Assembly: GCA_023678885.1 (NCBI GenBank)
Contig: CM042987.1
Span: 30,838,927-30,902,926, forward strand
Reading direction: 5' to 3'
Source: Pogostemon cablin
Taxonomy: Eukaryota > Streptophyta > Magnoliopsida > Lamiales > Lamiaceae
Length of the DNA: 64,000 bases
A program made the position numbers and the translations under genes. Positions within the stretch are counted from its first letter, which is position 1. Every line of letters starts with the position of its first letter. Shown piece by piece: positions 1-11,937 of this stretch. The notes under the pieces were generated by a model, which was not told the DNA's origin, searched no databases, and saw only the letters and a program-made list of their open reading frames with translations.

Positions 1-8
1 TCTACCTT

Positions 9-329
9 GGGATAAATACCGATTTGGTCTCATAACTTTTCTCATGATCCTTTTTAGTCCCAAAAAATATAAATTTGCCAAATTAGTCCCACCGGTGAAG
101 AAATAGGACCAAATACGTCATATTATCGCCGGAAAACGATATCGCCGAAAAATGTCACGTGATTGTCACGTGATGACTAGAATTTTCCGGCGATGTCACT
201 GTTTTCCGGCGAAATAGGACGTATTTGGCCCTATTTCTTCATCGGTGGGACTAATTTGACAAACTTAACTTTTTTTAGACAAAGAAGGACCATGAGAAAA
301 GTTATGGGACCAAATCAGTATTTATCCCC
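9..329. mobile_element. Foldback MITE, MULE-like
   Basis: The two ends are long inverted copies of each other: the left end starts GGGATAAATACC and the right end is its complement, and similarity continues through the GTCCCACCGGTG/CATCGGTGGGAC blocks. Flanks TCTACCTT and TCTACCCC look like a degraded 8-9 bp target duplication, which suggests a Mutator-type origin. No coding capacity; the short open frame from 193 is a product of the palindrome. Confidence 0.6.
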
Positions 330-914
330 ATCTACCCCAGCCACCCACAAACCCAAAGCTGCTCCACCCTCTTGTTATTTTCAAGCACAACGCACCTACC
401 CAATTCACTCACCAATACATCATCCCCACCATTAATAAAAAGTGATACTAAATTAATAAAAAATAAATTGATATTTAATTGATAAAAAATGACAATGGTA
501 TAGTGAACTATTTTATAAACAATTTATAGTATAAATAAAAAGTTATAACATTTTACAGTGAAAGTGATAACTAATTGCTAAAGTGAAATAATCTCCCTGT
601 CAAATGATTTACCCAAATTTTAAGATATTATTATTAATTATTTTTTTTAATTAAAAAAATTATTACATCCAGCCAGTTTTGGTCCCACCAATTTATCTCC
701 ATATCCATATCCAACTTCTTATCTTTGTGTTGGGTAGTGTGGTGACCAATATGAAATAGGACCAGAAATGGAGTAATTGAAAAGACGGTTTTTGGTCCGA
801 TCAATTTATCTTCATCTCCATCTCCATCTTCATCTCTAACTTCTTATCACATCTATACATTTTCTTTAAGTGGAAATGCATCATACTAATAGTAACCCCT
901 TTAATATTTATAGA
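330..914. other. AT-rich intergenic sequence
   Basis: I see no gene here. It contains AT-rich low-complexity DNA and a block rich in CATCTCCATCTCC-like pyrimidine runs around 690-850. It separates two transposon remnants. Confidence 0.5.
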
Positions 915-1606
915 TAGAGGTGTAAATAGGTAGGGTATGGTACGGGTACGCTCAATCCATGTACTATCTATATCTTATTTTTATTACTCTTACTCTACTC
1001 TATTACTCTCAAATGTATTATTGAATAGGGTACGGATAATATTCATCGGGTAATGGATAATCCGCGGATAAACAGATATCCAAAATTTTAAAATGACTAT
1101 CATTATCAACCAAATAATATATCATTCTAAAATACACAATGATGTAAGAAAATCAAAGTAAATGCAAAAGATTAAAAAAAAGAAGATTGAAATGTGAGTA
1201 GCCTACCTCAATCCCCCAATAATTAAATAAAAATTAATATAAAATATTAGAGGGTATCATTTTATTAGTCATACCCTTGAAGCCTTTTTGCTTTCTTAAA
1301 TCAAATAAGCAATGTGATGTACACTAGTATGTGCGTTATAAAGTAAAACTATTTTTCAGATTATACAAAAACATATACTCCTATATGTCTATGTATAAAT
1401 ATAAAATATAATAAAATATACTATATATATAAAATAAACTGGTAATCGGGTATTTTATAAATACCATATCCTACCCCTACCCTCAACATTTTCAAGCAGG
1501 TACGAGTACTACTCTACCGGATACCCGAATATGTTATACCCTACCCTTACCCGATAGGGTATTATATGCAGAGTATCCGAACCCATGGATAAAATTGACA
1601 GCTCTA
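915..1606. mobile_element. hAT-like non-autonomous element
   Basis: The element begins TAGAGGTGTAAATAGG and ends with AAATTGACAGCTCTA, an imperfect inverted pair. It is flanked by TTTATAGA and TTTATAGT, 7 of 8 identical, as expected of the 8-bp duplication of hAT elements. The interior carries repeated GGGTA/TACCC blocks and no open frame. It shares terminal style with the foldback element at 26764-28145. Confidence 0.6.
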
Positions 1607-2672
1607 TTTATAGTATTATATTATAATATTATACTTCATCTCTAAGTACCATACATATTAATATTTTCATACAAATAGTAAATATAACAATATTTATGAA
1701 ACAAATGAAGTGGTATCTTAATAAGTAGAATGTAAATAATCTAGTTAATATTTTTTAATATATCAAATACAAGATATATTATGTAAAATATATATAAAAA
1801 ATAGTAAAAAGAAGTAAAAAAAAAAACCTTTTCTTTGTATATTTGTAAAGAGTATCTTGTGTACCTAGGCGGTCAGATTTAGTGAGCACTTTATATATTA
1901 CATTTTAATCTTTACATATTTTTATTTTGAGCGTTCCATTCTAATTTTTATATTTTCTATTTAGTATATATGATCAACCTAAAATAATTAATATATCACT
2001 ATGAGACTATATCCAATACTAATAAATCTACTCACTTTACATTAATTATTATATCTTTCAACCCACTATCTATTAAAATTCCTTAATCAATGTGCAGAAA
2101 TTAAACGTAAGCATTGAAACGGGACGAAGAGAATAATATTTTTATGTGTCAATTGTCATAAATATCCAAAACACACCCAAATAATAATAATACCAACATC
2201 AAATAATTTTTATAACAACTCTATCTAAATGCACCATAAAAGGACCAAAATATTCCTCATCCCAACCAATCCCTACCATTCTTACTTCCCCCTCCTGCCG
2301 CCGCCTCTAGCTACCACCACCGGCCGCTGGTCGTCGATAACCGACATTCACCAACATCGGAACCAACACTGACCGATACTCACCGACATCCATATTGACA
2401 TGAGACACATTGGGTATTATTAATTGAATAATATGATCATTAAACTCAAAAAATATATATTGGTTAGCTTTGTTTAAAAAGTTGTTTGTTGTTGGTATTA
2501 TTAATTTAGTTAAATAAATAAGTATTTTTAAATTTTCCCTATTTTTATAATTTTACAAATAAAAAAGAATTGTTATAAAAGTTGTTTGTTGTTGTTATTG
2601 TTAATTTAGTTAAAAAGGAGTAAATGGGTATTTTTGAAAATTTCCTATTTTTATTGTTTTACAAATCAAATA
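1607..2672. other. AT-rich intergenic sequence with decayed MITE
   Basis: No gene seen. A decayed Stowaway-type MITE is recognisable at roughly 1870-2130: a GAGCGTTCCATTC block near the left and a GGGACGAAGAGAATA end at the right. A short GC-rich patch (about 2285-2400, CCGCCGCC and CCGGCCGC) stands out from its surroundings but has no supported reading frame. Confidence 0.45.
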
Positions 2673-3147
2673 CTACATTCGTTCGCTTTAAAGAATCCTC
2701 TTTACTTTTAGCACGTGGATTAAGAATATTACTCCCTCCGTCCAACCACAAGGATGGCGAAATATTTTTGCACGTAGATTAAGAGATATAATATTTAATG
2801 TGTAGATGAGGAGAGATAAATAATAATTTAATGTATAGTAAGTAGATATATTATTGTGATATGTGGGTCCCATAGAGATATATTAATTATTTTGGGTGGG
2901 TTTCATTTACTAAAAAGGGAAATGCACTTCTTGTGTTGAGACGGACGAAAATGACAAAATGCACTCCTTGTGGTGGGACGGAGGGAGTATTATTTAATGT
3001 GTAGTTGGTAGTTGAATTAGTGAGTGTATGAAACCCATATTTTAATGATATTAGTGGGCGTGTGTGGGTACCATGAAAGGAAATTAGACTCTTTGGGGTG
3101 GATGCCCAAAATGAAAAAAATAGACTCTTTAAAGCGGACGAAGAAAG
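2673..3147. mobile_element. Stowaway-type MITE, interrupted by a second MITE
   Basis: The left end CGTTCGCTTTAAAGA pairs with the right end TCTTTAAAGCGGACGAA, and both outer edges abut TA, the target of Tc1/mariner-type Stowaway elements. The centre is interrupted at 2732-2987 by another MITE, so the outer element is older. Confidence 0.65.
2732..2987. mobile_element. Stowaway MITE (nested)
   Basis: It is bounded by CTCCCTCCGTCC on the left and GGACGGAGGGAG on the right, with TA on each side (2730-2731 and 2988-2989). At 256 bp it fits the usual Stowaway size. It lies inside the MITE at 2673-3147. Confidence 0.8.
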
Positions 3148-3257
3148 TATAATTATATACTTATAAGTTACAAACAACGATTTATGTGAGATCATTTTAC
3201 GTAATGACTTTCATGAGACGAATAAAAAATTATACTTCATATTTTAATAGAAAAATG

Positions 3258-3690
3258 ATACTCACTCCGTTCCACAATAATGTTTACGCATTTCCATTTT
3301 GAGTGTTCCATAAAAAGATTTATATTTCCTTTTATAGTAATTGAGATCCACACAAAACATTTAAATATATCAATGGGACCCACAACACTACATTAATACA
3401 ACTATCTTATTGTATATTAAAATGTTATATCTCTCACCTCAATACACATTAAAAAACTATATACCCTCCGTCCCCTTCAAAGGGACTCTTTTGTCCATTT
3501 AGGGCATCTCACTCAAAAAGTCCTCTTTTCTTTTTTTATACACTTGGGACCCCCACACACCTACTAATACAATTAAAATATGGGCTCCACACTCTACTAA
3601 TATAATTACCCACTACACATTAAATAATAATACTCCTTAATTCATATACAAAAAGCAAATGTAAACATTTTAACGGGACGAAGGGGTACT
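3258..3690. mobile_element. Chimeric cluster of Stowaway-type MITEs
   Basis: A left terminus CACTCCGTTCCAC is followed inside the element by a second left terminus CCCTCCGTCCCC near 3465, and a single right terminus GGGACGAAGGGGTA near 3690. The arrangement looks like one MITE partly replaced by, or recombined with, another. Confidence 0.5.
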
Positions 3691-3962
3691 AAAATGATGA
3701 CAAATAATAATGGTGCAGTAAATATTTTATAAATTATTTATAGTACAAATAATAAGAGATGATATTTTGAAAGAAAATTGATAACTAATACTAAAGCGTA
3801 AAATTAATACTGTGAGATGGTTTAAGGCAAAACTACTTATTTACATATGATACACATTTAATATTTCTTTATTTATTTTCTTATATACCTTTTTTAATTC
3901 CAAAAATAATAAAAAAATATATAAACACTTTATTTAAGAAAATGTCACTTTCATCCCATATA

Positions 3963-4220
3963 TTTTCTCCATTTCATCCTAATAGTTATATATTTTCATT
4001 TTGAGCGTCTCATCTTAATAGTTACAATATTCCTTTATATAGTATATGGGACCCACACAAAAAATTAAAATATCTCTACGGAACCCACCTACAATACTAA
4101 TACAAATAAAATATGAGATTCACATATCACATTAATACAATTATCCATTACATATGAAATAATAATAATCCTTAATTTACGTGTAAAAAATAAATAATAC
4201 CCTTATGAGTGGACGGGGAG
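3963..4220. mobile_element. Stowaway-type MITE, decayed
   Basis: The left end reads TCTCCATTTCATCC and the right end GGACGGGGAG followed by TA. Internal blocks (GAGCGTCTCATC, GGGACCCACAC) match those of other MITEs in this window. Confidence 0.55.
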
Positions 4221-4685
4221 TATCCGAGTTTCATATCACATAGTTTAAAATTTAAAAAAAAATCTTAATGTTATTAGCTTTATTAGGTGACATTTGGTGT
4301 TACATCTCCTATTACACGCGTTAGATGAGTGACACGTGTACGGAAAAGAAAATGTCAACTAGGATTTAAACTTTCCTTTTAGGATATATGTTTTACACAA
4401 ATACTTGTGTAAACTGGGTTCACGGTGTAAACCTTGTAGTCCCCCTTCCAATCCTATATATTCTATGCATTGTAAGGGTATTTAAATTAAGGGAGATCAC
4501 AGGGTTTACAAGGATTTATGATGTAAACCCAATTTACAAGAAATTAACTTTATGTTTTATTATATTATACGTGTTAATCAACTAAGCGCAATAGGATATG
4601 TAATACCAAAATGTAACAGGAGAAGCGAAACCAGTACAGAGGGAGTATAACGAAAGTGTAAAAGATGAGAACAGATAAGGAACTT

Positions 4686-4693
4686 TATATAAG
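4686..4693 (+). promoter_or_regulatory. TATA box of tiny gene 1
   Basis: TATATAAG sits 90 bp before the ATG at 4776. The related gene at 25131 has the same octamer 93 bp before its ATG, and the leaders between are alike (shared CTCAAATTTCAATTACA). This conserved spacing supports a real core promoter. Confidence 0.65.
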
Positions 4694-4775
4694 CGCTCTT
4701 CATCCCTCTCATTTTCTATCACACTCAAATTTCAATTACATTTTTCTCCAATTTTCTTCTATTATTCTAAGAATC

Positions 4776-5481
4776 ATGTTTGCTTTTGGAATTTGTTTTA
4801 CTCCTTCTTCCAAACTGTGCCCTCCACTGATGTATGTATAACGAATTTCAGTTTATTTTTATATTATTATAAGAGTGAGGCTCTGTGCACCCCTTACAAT
4901 TTTCATGCCCTTTTGCAATTTAACCCCCTAGCAATACATAGGTTTAAATAGAATTGGAGAGGGGATTGTGTTCATATGGGAACACGGAGTATCCCTCTGG
5001 GTCACGGGGGCGCGGGAGCTTTTGTAATAAATTATATTTCTTACACCCAATTAAGTAACTATATATGCACGTGATATTGCTTTTCACTATATGAATTTTT
5101 TTTTTAAATAATTTATCAGTTATCTGAATAAAAAAATATTATTACTCATAATGAAATTTTATAGTGTAGTAATTTTTTCACATTCTTGAGCAACATATTT
5201 TATTCAAAAGATAAATACTTCATTAATCTGGGAATAATTTTTCGTGCTTTAAAAAGTACGATCCTATAAAATTAGAATGTATCCTACGATGAGTTCATAT
5301 GAAACAACCTCTATCCATATATATGTCAATTTATTTTCAATGCACACCTTTTTGAGTTTATTTTATTTTAAAAGTTTTTATATAATTTTTATTTATTTTT
5401 TAATCATGCAGAACACGTAAACGTGTTACGACGCATGGAGGGAGGATAAGGAGGATGTTCTACTTCATATATAAAAATTAA
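4776..5481 (+). CDS. Tiny two-exon gene 1 (unknown family)
   Basis: I do not recognise this family. Exon 1 is 4776-4831, starting MFAFG and encoding 18 codons plus two bases. A GTATGT donor opens a long intron that closes at an ATGCAG acceptor ending at 5411. Exon 2 continues in frame to TAA at 5479-5481, giving about 41 residues with a basic tail (ITRKRV...). The start, exon length, donor and basic tail match the gene at 25131-25535. Here the tail runs past the position where relatives stop, because a few bases that hold the stop in relatives (ACCTAA) are missing. A TATA box lies 90 bp upstream, and a polyadenylation-like TGATCAATAAT lies near 5616-5626. It could be a short-peptide gene or a spliced noncoding RNA. 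The gene model is inferred by eye. Confidence 0.45.
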
Positions 5482-6030
5482 ATAATCTTTCGAAAGATTA
5501 TCTCAATGGATTTTATGTAATTTTTCCTTGTCCTCTGCCATATGATTGTGTCATCTTATTGTCAGATTTTTCATTTGCATTAAGCAAATGTAATGTGTAA
5601 GTGTGTTTTGATGTTTGATCAATAATATTTGTGTGTTTTATCTATTTTATATATGTCTTATGTATTCTTTAATTAAATAATTTTTGGGTGGCGCTATTGA
5701 CGCCCGTACATTTACTAAGTACACTCAATTATTAAAATTTTAAAGATTGAATAGGCAATAATAGTCTTGGGCTAAAAACATGTTGGGTTTATAAATCACC
5801 AAACAAAGCAATTACAGTAGTGGAAGGAATTTGAAAATTTGCAAGAGTGGAACGAAAGAATACAGTACAGTCTTGAATAAAGAACTCCAGGAAAATCAGC
5901 TTTCTGAAACAGTTTCAATTCTAACACGATTTTGAACATCTGTCGGATTGTTAAAGCTGATCAAATCTTCTCAAGTAAGTTGATTTCCAGTTTAGATCTG
6001 AGCTTCAGAATGTTGAGATCCAGTTCCGAC
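5482..6030 (+). other. 3' region of tiny gene 1 and unique spacer
   Basis: The first part (to about 5640) resembles the 3' untranslated regions of the related terminal exons: a TAAGCAAAT block, then TGATCAATAATATTTG, which serves as a candidate polyadenylation signal. The rest is unique AT-rich sequence up to the start of the large duplication. Confidence 0.45.
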
Positions 6031-6159
6031 TTGATCTTCCAAGATCAGCATATTCCAGTTCTTACACGAACGAAGTTGTGCAGATTTCCAGAACAAACAA
6101 GAAAATCGTTAGATGAAAACTAAGGCGAATCAAGTCCAGGACTTTGTTCCCAAAGATAA

Positions 6160-7030
6160 AACGACTTCGTCAAATAATGTTTCACTTGAATTTAATTAGT
6201 GAATTTCGAGTCAAATTAATAATTTACTCGAAAATTTCAATTGAGTATTCGAGTTAAAAATTTGAGTAAAATAACTTGACACAAAAAAATTTCGAGTTAA
6301 TGTTTTTAACTTGAAATTAAATAGTAGTGAATTTCGATTTAAAAATTTGAGCCAAATAATATTTCACTCAAAATTAATGAGTAGTGAATTTCGTGTCAAA
6401 TTAATATTTCACTCGAAAATTTCACTTAAAACATTCGAGTTAAAAATTCGAGAATAATTTAACTCAACTTATTGAACTCAAATTGATTACTCGAAAATTC
6501 GTGTTAGGGTTTTTTTTTTCTATAATTTTTTGGGTAATAAAAAAATATATTAACTTAAATTTAGGATAGGAAAGTTAATCCCTATTTTCTGCTAAGAGCT
6601 GCAGTTTTTCTCCCTTAATAGATGTAAGTTCGTCAAAATACTCCATGAGGTAACTGACAACAGTGCTATACAAAATTTTAAAAAAACTTTTTTATTTTAA
6701 TTTTAATTAAATATATTTTTATATTTGAATGGATAAAAATACTCTTTGCTCAAATACGTAATAATGTATTTGAGTAATACAGTCGAATAAAGTATTGATA
6801 AGTGAAAAAAAAATCGAATTAAAATTCGAGTAAACAATTTTTTAAGAAAATATATTCAAGTATTGCATTAAAGTAAAACAATATTCTCGAGTAATATATT
6901 CGAGTTAAATATTTTCTGAAGTAATGTATTCGAGTTAATTTTTTTCTTTTAAGTTATAAACATTATTGTTTCAAGTAATGTTTTTCAATGGTTTTCCACT
7001 TTTTAATTGCTTTATTACTCGAATAATAAA
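6160..7030. repeat. Tract dense in TTCGAGT/ACTCGAA words
   Basis: Dozens of TTCGAGT, ACTCGAA and close variants occur in both orientations at irregular spacing within AT-rich DNA. The tract recurs at about 38700-39545 and 46491-47480. No open frame runs through it. It could be a decayed tandem array or the subterminal region of a transposon; I cannot assign it. Confidence 0.55.
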
Positions 7031-7234
7031 GGACATTTTGGTCCTTCGGATATAAAAAGTATTTTGTTATATTTAGTATAAGTAGGGGTACAATAATTTT
7101 TTCACTCATACTCTATTTTAATGAGCCTTTGATGGACAAGAAGCTGCCACGTTTTAGCATTCTTTTTTTTTTCTTGATCAATTAATTATTTTGTTTTAAT
7201 ATATTAATTAACAATACTCTATTTAATCATGCAG

Positions 7235-7310
7235 ACGTACTATATATGTCTGAAAGTGTTATTGCACATGGAGGATCGTGGATTTTGTCTGATGTTTCAT
7301 ATCCTCCACC
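7235..7310 (+). pseudogene. Orphan terminal exon related to the tiny genes
   Basis: An ATCATGCAG acceptor ends at 7234, exactly as before exon 2 of tiny gene 1. The following bases, read in the phase set by the known first exon, give a short basic tail (RTIYV) and a stop. Downstream lie the GCACATGGAGGATCGTGG block and a tail resembling the other copies. No matching first exon is present between 5482 and 7234. It may be a relic of a duplicated gene or an alternative last exon for the promoter at 4686. Confidence 0.4.
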
Positions 7311-7369
7311 GTGTGCTTCTTAATGTGCCTCTCATAAATTAATGTTTATTTGTGTTCACCAAAGTTTCA

Positions 7370-8060
7370 TAAAATACTAATTTAAACAATAAATAAATAT
7401 AAATATAGATAAAATAAATAAATATTAAATGGGTAACCCGCGAGCGAGTTTTTATTATCGGGTATGGGACCGATTATGCTAAAAATTTATTTAATTTTAA
7501 ACTTTATCTAAAGTATAATTAATTCAAGATCAGAATTTTTATATTATATTTAATTAATAATAAATATTTTTCTTAAAATATTAATTTAAACAATAAATAA
7601 ATATAAATATAGATAAAATAAATGAATATTAAATGTGTACGGATAACAGGCGAGTTTTGATAAACGAGTATGAGACCGATACAGGTATGCTAATAAATTT
7701 TTTAAACGAGACATGTATATATACAGGTAGTTAATATTTACACAAATACGAGTATGAATACCCAAACAAATGCGGGTACCCTGCCCGTTGCTATCTCTAT
7801 TTCTACATGCTATAACTTCATATTTTTTATTTTTATTTGTTTCAAAATTTATGCACATAATAATATATAATACAATATTAACAGTCTCAAGGTTAAAAAA
7901 TAAATTTTATATTATATTTAATTAATAATATTGTACTAATTTTTAATAAAATATTAATTTAAAATAGGATGGGTACGAATACGAGTACTTATTATATAAA
8001 CGGATTTGAGTATGAGTATCCCAAAATAAGCGGGTACCTTACCTGTTATCATCTCTATTC
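7370..8060. repeat. Tandem repeat units with GGGTACC-type ends
   Basis: An AATAAATATAAATATAGAT block occurs twice (about 7385 and 7590). A block containing GGGTACCCTGCCCGTTGC, then ATCTCTATTTCTACATGC, ends one unit near 7810; a close relative ends another near 8068. This suggests tandemly duplicated non-autonomous transposon sequence. The open frame on the minus strand here is low-complexity and not supported as a gene. Confidence 0.45.
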
Positions 8061-8574
8061 CTACATGCTATAACTTTACACTTTTTTTTCTCAAAATTTA
8101 TGCACATAATAATATAATACTTTTACGGAACCATAAAATTATTGCTTGCTTTTTCTATAAAATTTATGCAATATGTTATAAATAATTACCTTTTTAGGAA
8201 TGCAAAAATTATTATCGGACAGGAGGTAGTATATGTAAAATACATTTAAAATAATATTTTAATCAATTTTTTTGAATTATTTAAATAATTTAAATAAATT
8301 ACAGACCATTTAAATAATTAGATCAATTTTCAAACCAGTGATCTCAAAAAATTACAATATATAGTGAATAGTGAGTCATATGTGGGACAATTTTACTGAA
8401 AGATGAAAATTGATACATTTGAGGTGAACGCTCAAAATGATAAAATTGGGACCTTTAGGATTTACGGAGGGGATATAAGTAAAAAAATAAATAAATAAAA
8501 AATATAAATAAAAAATAAATAAATTAAACATCAACCTTGCAACGCACGGATTATGATTGCTAGTTTTTCTAAAA

Positions 8575-8776
8575 CTCCACCGGTCCATTACTAAGAGTAT
8601 CATTCTGCTATTTTGGACGTTCAATCCTAAAGGTTTTATTTTCCCATCTTGAAAAAAGGTCCACCTATATTTCACCATTATCTATTAATAAAATTATCAA
8701 CTACACATAAAATAATAATACATCTTAATTCACTGTGGAAAAAGTAAATGAGACACTTTAGACCGATTAGAGGGAG
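8575..8776. mobile_element. Stowaway-type MITE
   Basis: It runs from CTCCACCGGTCC to GACCGATTAGAGGGAG and contains the internal blocks common to local MITEs (ATAAAATAATAATAC, GGACGTTC). The same element is present at 49018-49220 in copy B2, so it predates the duplication. Confidence 0.55.
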
Positions 8777-8924
8777 TAAAAATATTACTCTTAGTAAAAT
8801 CTATTACTAATAATCCGTATGTTGTTATTTTTTTTTTCATTTTTGTTGTGATGAGTAATATTTTTATTAAAAAAGTAATAGTTTATTGCTCAAAAAATTT
8901 TATATACTTTTTTCAATCATGCAG

Positions 8925-9150
8925 ACTACGTAAACGTACCTAAAGCTGTTACGATGCATGGAGGAAGGATAAGGAGATGTTCTACCTCATAACTAAAAAT
9001 TAAAGGAATTATCTCAATGGATTTTATGTAATTTTTCCTTATCATCCACCATGTGTTTGTTCATGTTTTGTCATCTTATTCTCATGTTGTTCATTGGCAT
9101 TTTTAAGCAAATTTAATGTTGTAATTTGTTGTGATGGTTGATCAATAATA
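8925..9150 (+). pseudogene. Orphan terminal exon related to the tiny genes
   Basis: A pyrimidine-rich stretch and ATCATGCAG acceptor end at 8924. In the phase of exon 1 of the tiny genes the exon gives a tail ILRKRT then TAA, very close to MRLKRT-stop of the gene at 25131. Further downstream come GTTACGATGCATGGAGG, a TTAAGCAAATTTAATG block and TGATCAATAATATT, a candidate poly(A) signal, as in tiny gene 1. The upstream intron part (GATGAGTAATA) also resembles the intron of the gene at 25131. No first exon is seen nearby. Confidence 0.45.
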
Positions 9151-9472
9151 TTTTGAAAGTTTTACACCTTGCAAAATTTAATATAAACTTATGCATCCGT
9201 GAGTTTATCTATTTTAGCTATCTTTTACGTATTTTCGCATTCATATATGTTTATTGGATTCTTCATATTAACTCATGCATATAAATAGTGTAATAATTGA
9301 ATGATAAACACGAGAATATCTCACAGAATGAGTTTTGTGATACGGATAAAAAGTGATAACATTTTAATAAAAAGTGATTTGTGATCAATAAAAAAATTGT
9401 AGTAATTCAATAAATAATTTCATGATCAATTCGTAGTATAAATATAAAGTGATATATAATACAACAATAGTA

Positions 9473-9673
9473 CTCCCTCCGTCCACCCCAAATATTTTCA
9501 TTTTACTATTTTGGGCGTCCACTTCAAAGATACTCATTTCCCCTTTTTAATATAATGACTGCACATATAACCCATCATTTACTACTAATATAATTATTCA
9601 CCACACATAAAATAATAATATTCTTTGCAAGAAATAAGCAAATAGCCACCTAATTTGGAGTGGACGAAGGGAG
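9473..9673. mobile_element. Stowaway MITE
   Basis: Ends CTCCCTCCGTCCACCCC and GGAGTGGACGAAGGGAG are flanked by TA on both sides. The copy B2 counterpart (49914-50198) has grown by an internal duplication of roughly 75-85 bp. Confidence 0.75.
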
Positions 9674-10150
9674 TAATACATTTTATATATATCAAGTCCT
9701 AAGACAAAGATCAACAAGATAATTTCGATTTTTTTTATAATCTTACAAATATTAGATCAACAAGATAATTTCGATTTTTTTATAATCTTGCAATTATTAA
9801 TATTAAAATTTTAAAATATATGATAATACATTAAAATTAGGTAAATTTTCCGATGTACCTGGAGGCACAAATGGAAATTTTGAACTTATATCACTAAATA
9901 AAAATATAAACACTAATGAAGAATAACTTGTATATTTTACTAGCTAATTTTCTATTAATTTTTCAGATAAAAAACTGAATATATGAAAGTTATATATTTA
10001 TAATCTTCCAGTGAACGGGTTCAACTAAGAACAAAGGAGTAAATAAAGCACCTAATAAGCATACCGATTTTGAGAAGACAATCTTTACTTATCTAAATGT
10101 TTTTTTTTTTCTCTTATATGTCATCTTCTACTTAATTCAACCTACATCAT
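9674..10150. other. AT-rich spacer with a short tandem duplication
   Basis: A roughly 50-bp segment containing GATCAACAAGATAATTTCG is repeated in tandem (about 9707 and 9752). No gene is visible; the segment leads into the acidic-protein gene fragment. Confidence 0.45.
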
Positions 10151-10203
10151 ATATATCTCCATGCCTGCAAGTCTCGCTTCCAACAATTTCTTTAGAAGTT
10201 GCC

Positions 10204-10610
10204 ATGCCATATCCAGTCGTTGAAGAAAACGAAGCTGATAGAAAGTTTCAAGCATTTATGTTAATTTTTTATTCAAATTTGATTATCATTACGTATATTT
10301 AAATGTGTTCTGTTGATAATATTTTTGTTATTTGGTGAATTCAGATGAGGCCATTGGTGGAGGACGTGAAGAAAGATGATGATTCTCATGATTCCGATGA
10401 TGAAGATCATGAGGACAAGGAAGATGACTCCCCAAGTTTCCTATATAATTTTTCGTTGTTGTTTAAATCCCTTTTTTTTTTCCTTTTTCCCTGTGATCGT
10501 GGATTACATATATCGTCATTTTTTGAAATGAAAGGAAGATGATGATGCTAATGATCCCAATGATGAAGACATGATGACAAGTAAGATGACTCCAGATTTT
10601 CTATTTAATT
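10204..10610 (+). pseudogene. Acidic-protein gene fragment (NAC-alpha-like?)
   Basis: Three coding-like pieces follow one another. The first starts at ATG 10204 (MPYPVVEENEADRKFQA). A TTCAG acceptor then leads to 10345, whose frame begins MRPLVEDVKK and turns into a run of Asp/Glu (DDDSHDSDDEDHEDKEDD). A third acidic block (EDDDANDPNDED) lies near 10535-10582. The order MP-PVVEE, then LVEDVK, then an acidic run recalls the N-terminus of plant nascent polypeptide-associated complex alpha subunits; this is from memory and weak. The first piece lacks a clean GT donor at the expected point, no NAC domain follows, and the frames close quickly, so it is most likely a truncated pseudogene. Copy B2 carries the same fragment with further damage. 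Confidence 0.4.
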
Positions 10611-11937
10611 TTTTCTTTTAGTTTCTACATTTTTATGTATTTTTCTTCAGGACAATGTAATAAGTGATTTTGGTTGACACTTGAAATGATAGGTATTAAA
10701 ATTCATTGATTAGAAAATCAAGTGAATACAAATTATGTATTGCTGGTGTTAGCAGCAACATCTTTATGTATGCATGTTTTGTGATGTGATGAGTCAAATA
10801 TTAAACTGTACTATTCAATGTACGTAGCACTTATCTGCGTAGTTTGCGTATTTATTGTTGGAGAGCTGATGGATGGTTTTTCCAACAAGTATAAAATAAT
10901 TAAATAATTTATATCACTTATTTATATAATTACAACAGGTACACTAAGCTATGCATTGTTCGTGGGGATGATATCATTCACAAGAAGTTTACGAAATTGG
11001 CCCGTGGATACAAATGAATCCTATCGATATGTATTAGTCAATCTTATTGTTTGCATAAAATTAATATTAGGATTTTAAAAAATGATCATACTTTAAAATT
11101 AGACAAATTTTCTTATGTACTCGATGCACAAATGCAAATTCATGCATCCTCATTCAGAACTTATACACTAATAAATTAAAATATACCACATCCGTTCCAC
11201 CATAACGTTTACGTGGGGATGTAAGCGAATCAAACCATTCGAGAACTAATCAAGTCTCGATTCGATAAAATATTCGTTCGAGCTCGTTCGTTAACCTTAA
11301 CGAGCCAAACCTAACTCAAAAGTTGAGTTCGAATAGATTATCAAACCAAACTCATGTTCAAGGGTATGCGGCTCGAAAATTCGCAAACATATTTATTAAA
11401 GGGTTCATTAATGACTTGCGAACATGTTCGTAAATTTAATTATTATATTTAAGCAGTATACATTATTATTTATTTATTATTATTTAATAATTAAATATTT
11501 ATATGTAAAACACAAATATGATAATAGTTACGAATAATTGACTCTTTATATTTATAAAGAAATAACTTCTAATTTTAAAAAAAAATCAATAATTTCTAAT
11601 TTTGAATCAATGAAAATTGTTTTTTCTATTATTTTCTTAATTTTAGACATGGAAGATTGTAAAAATAGAATCCCTAAATTTTTCTGTAGCAAGTTATACT
11701 TTTATATTGCACTATTTTAATTCATTTCTTCCCACAATTATCTTCATATTTTTAATTTCTATCAATCCCACAATAATTTATACCCCCAAAAAATTAAATA
11801 TCCCTTCAATTCAATAATAAGAGAATTTATTTTAATTTAAAAAAGATTTGATAACATTTTTAATAATAGAAATTGTAAATTGGTCTTACCTTGAGACAGT
11901 CTCATTTATGACTGCCCCTCTAAAATAATATAATATA
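10611..11937. other. Non-coding spacer with transposon scraps
   Basis: No gene seen. Near 11210-11420 lies a block with GTTCGAGCTCGTTCG and ACGAGCC words, typical of a decayed MITE. The AT-rich frame at 11538-11720 recurs in copy B (56685-56867) but is low-complexity and shows no family features. Confidence 0.45.
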
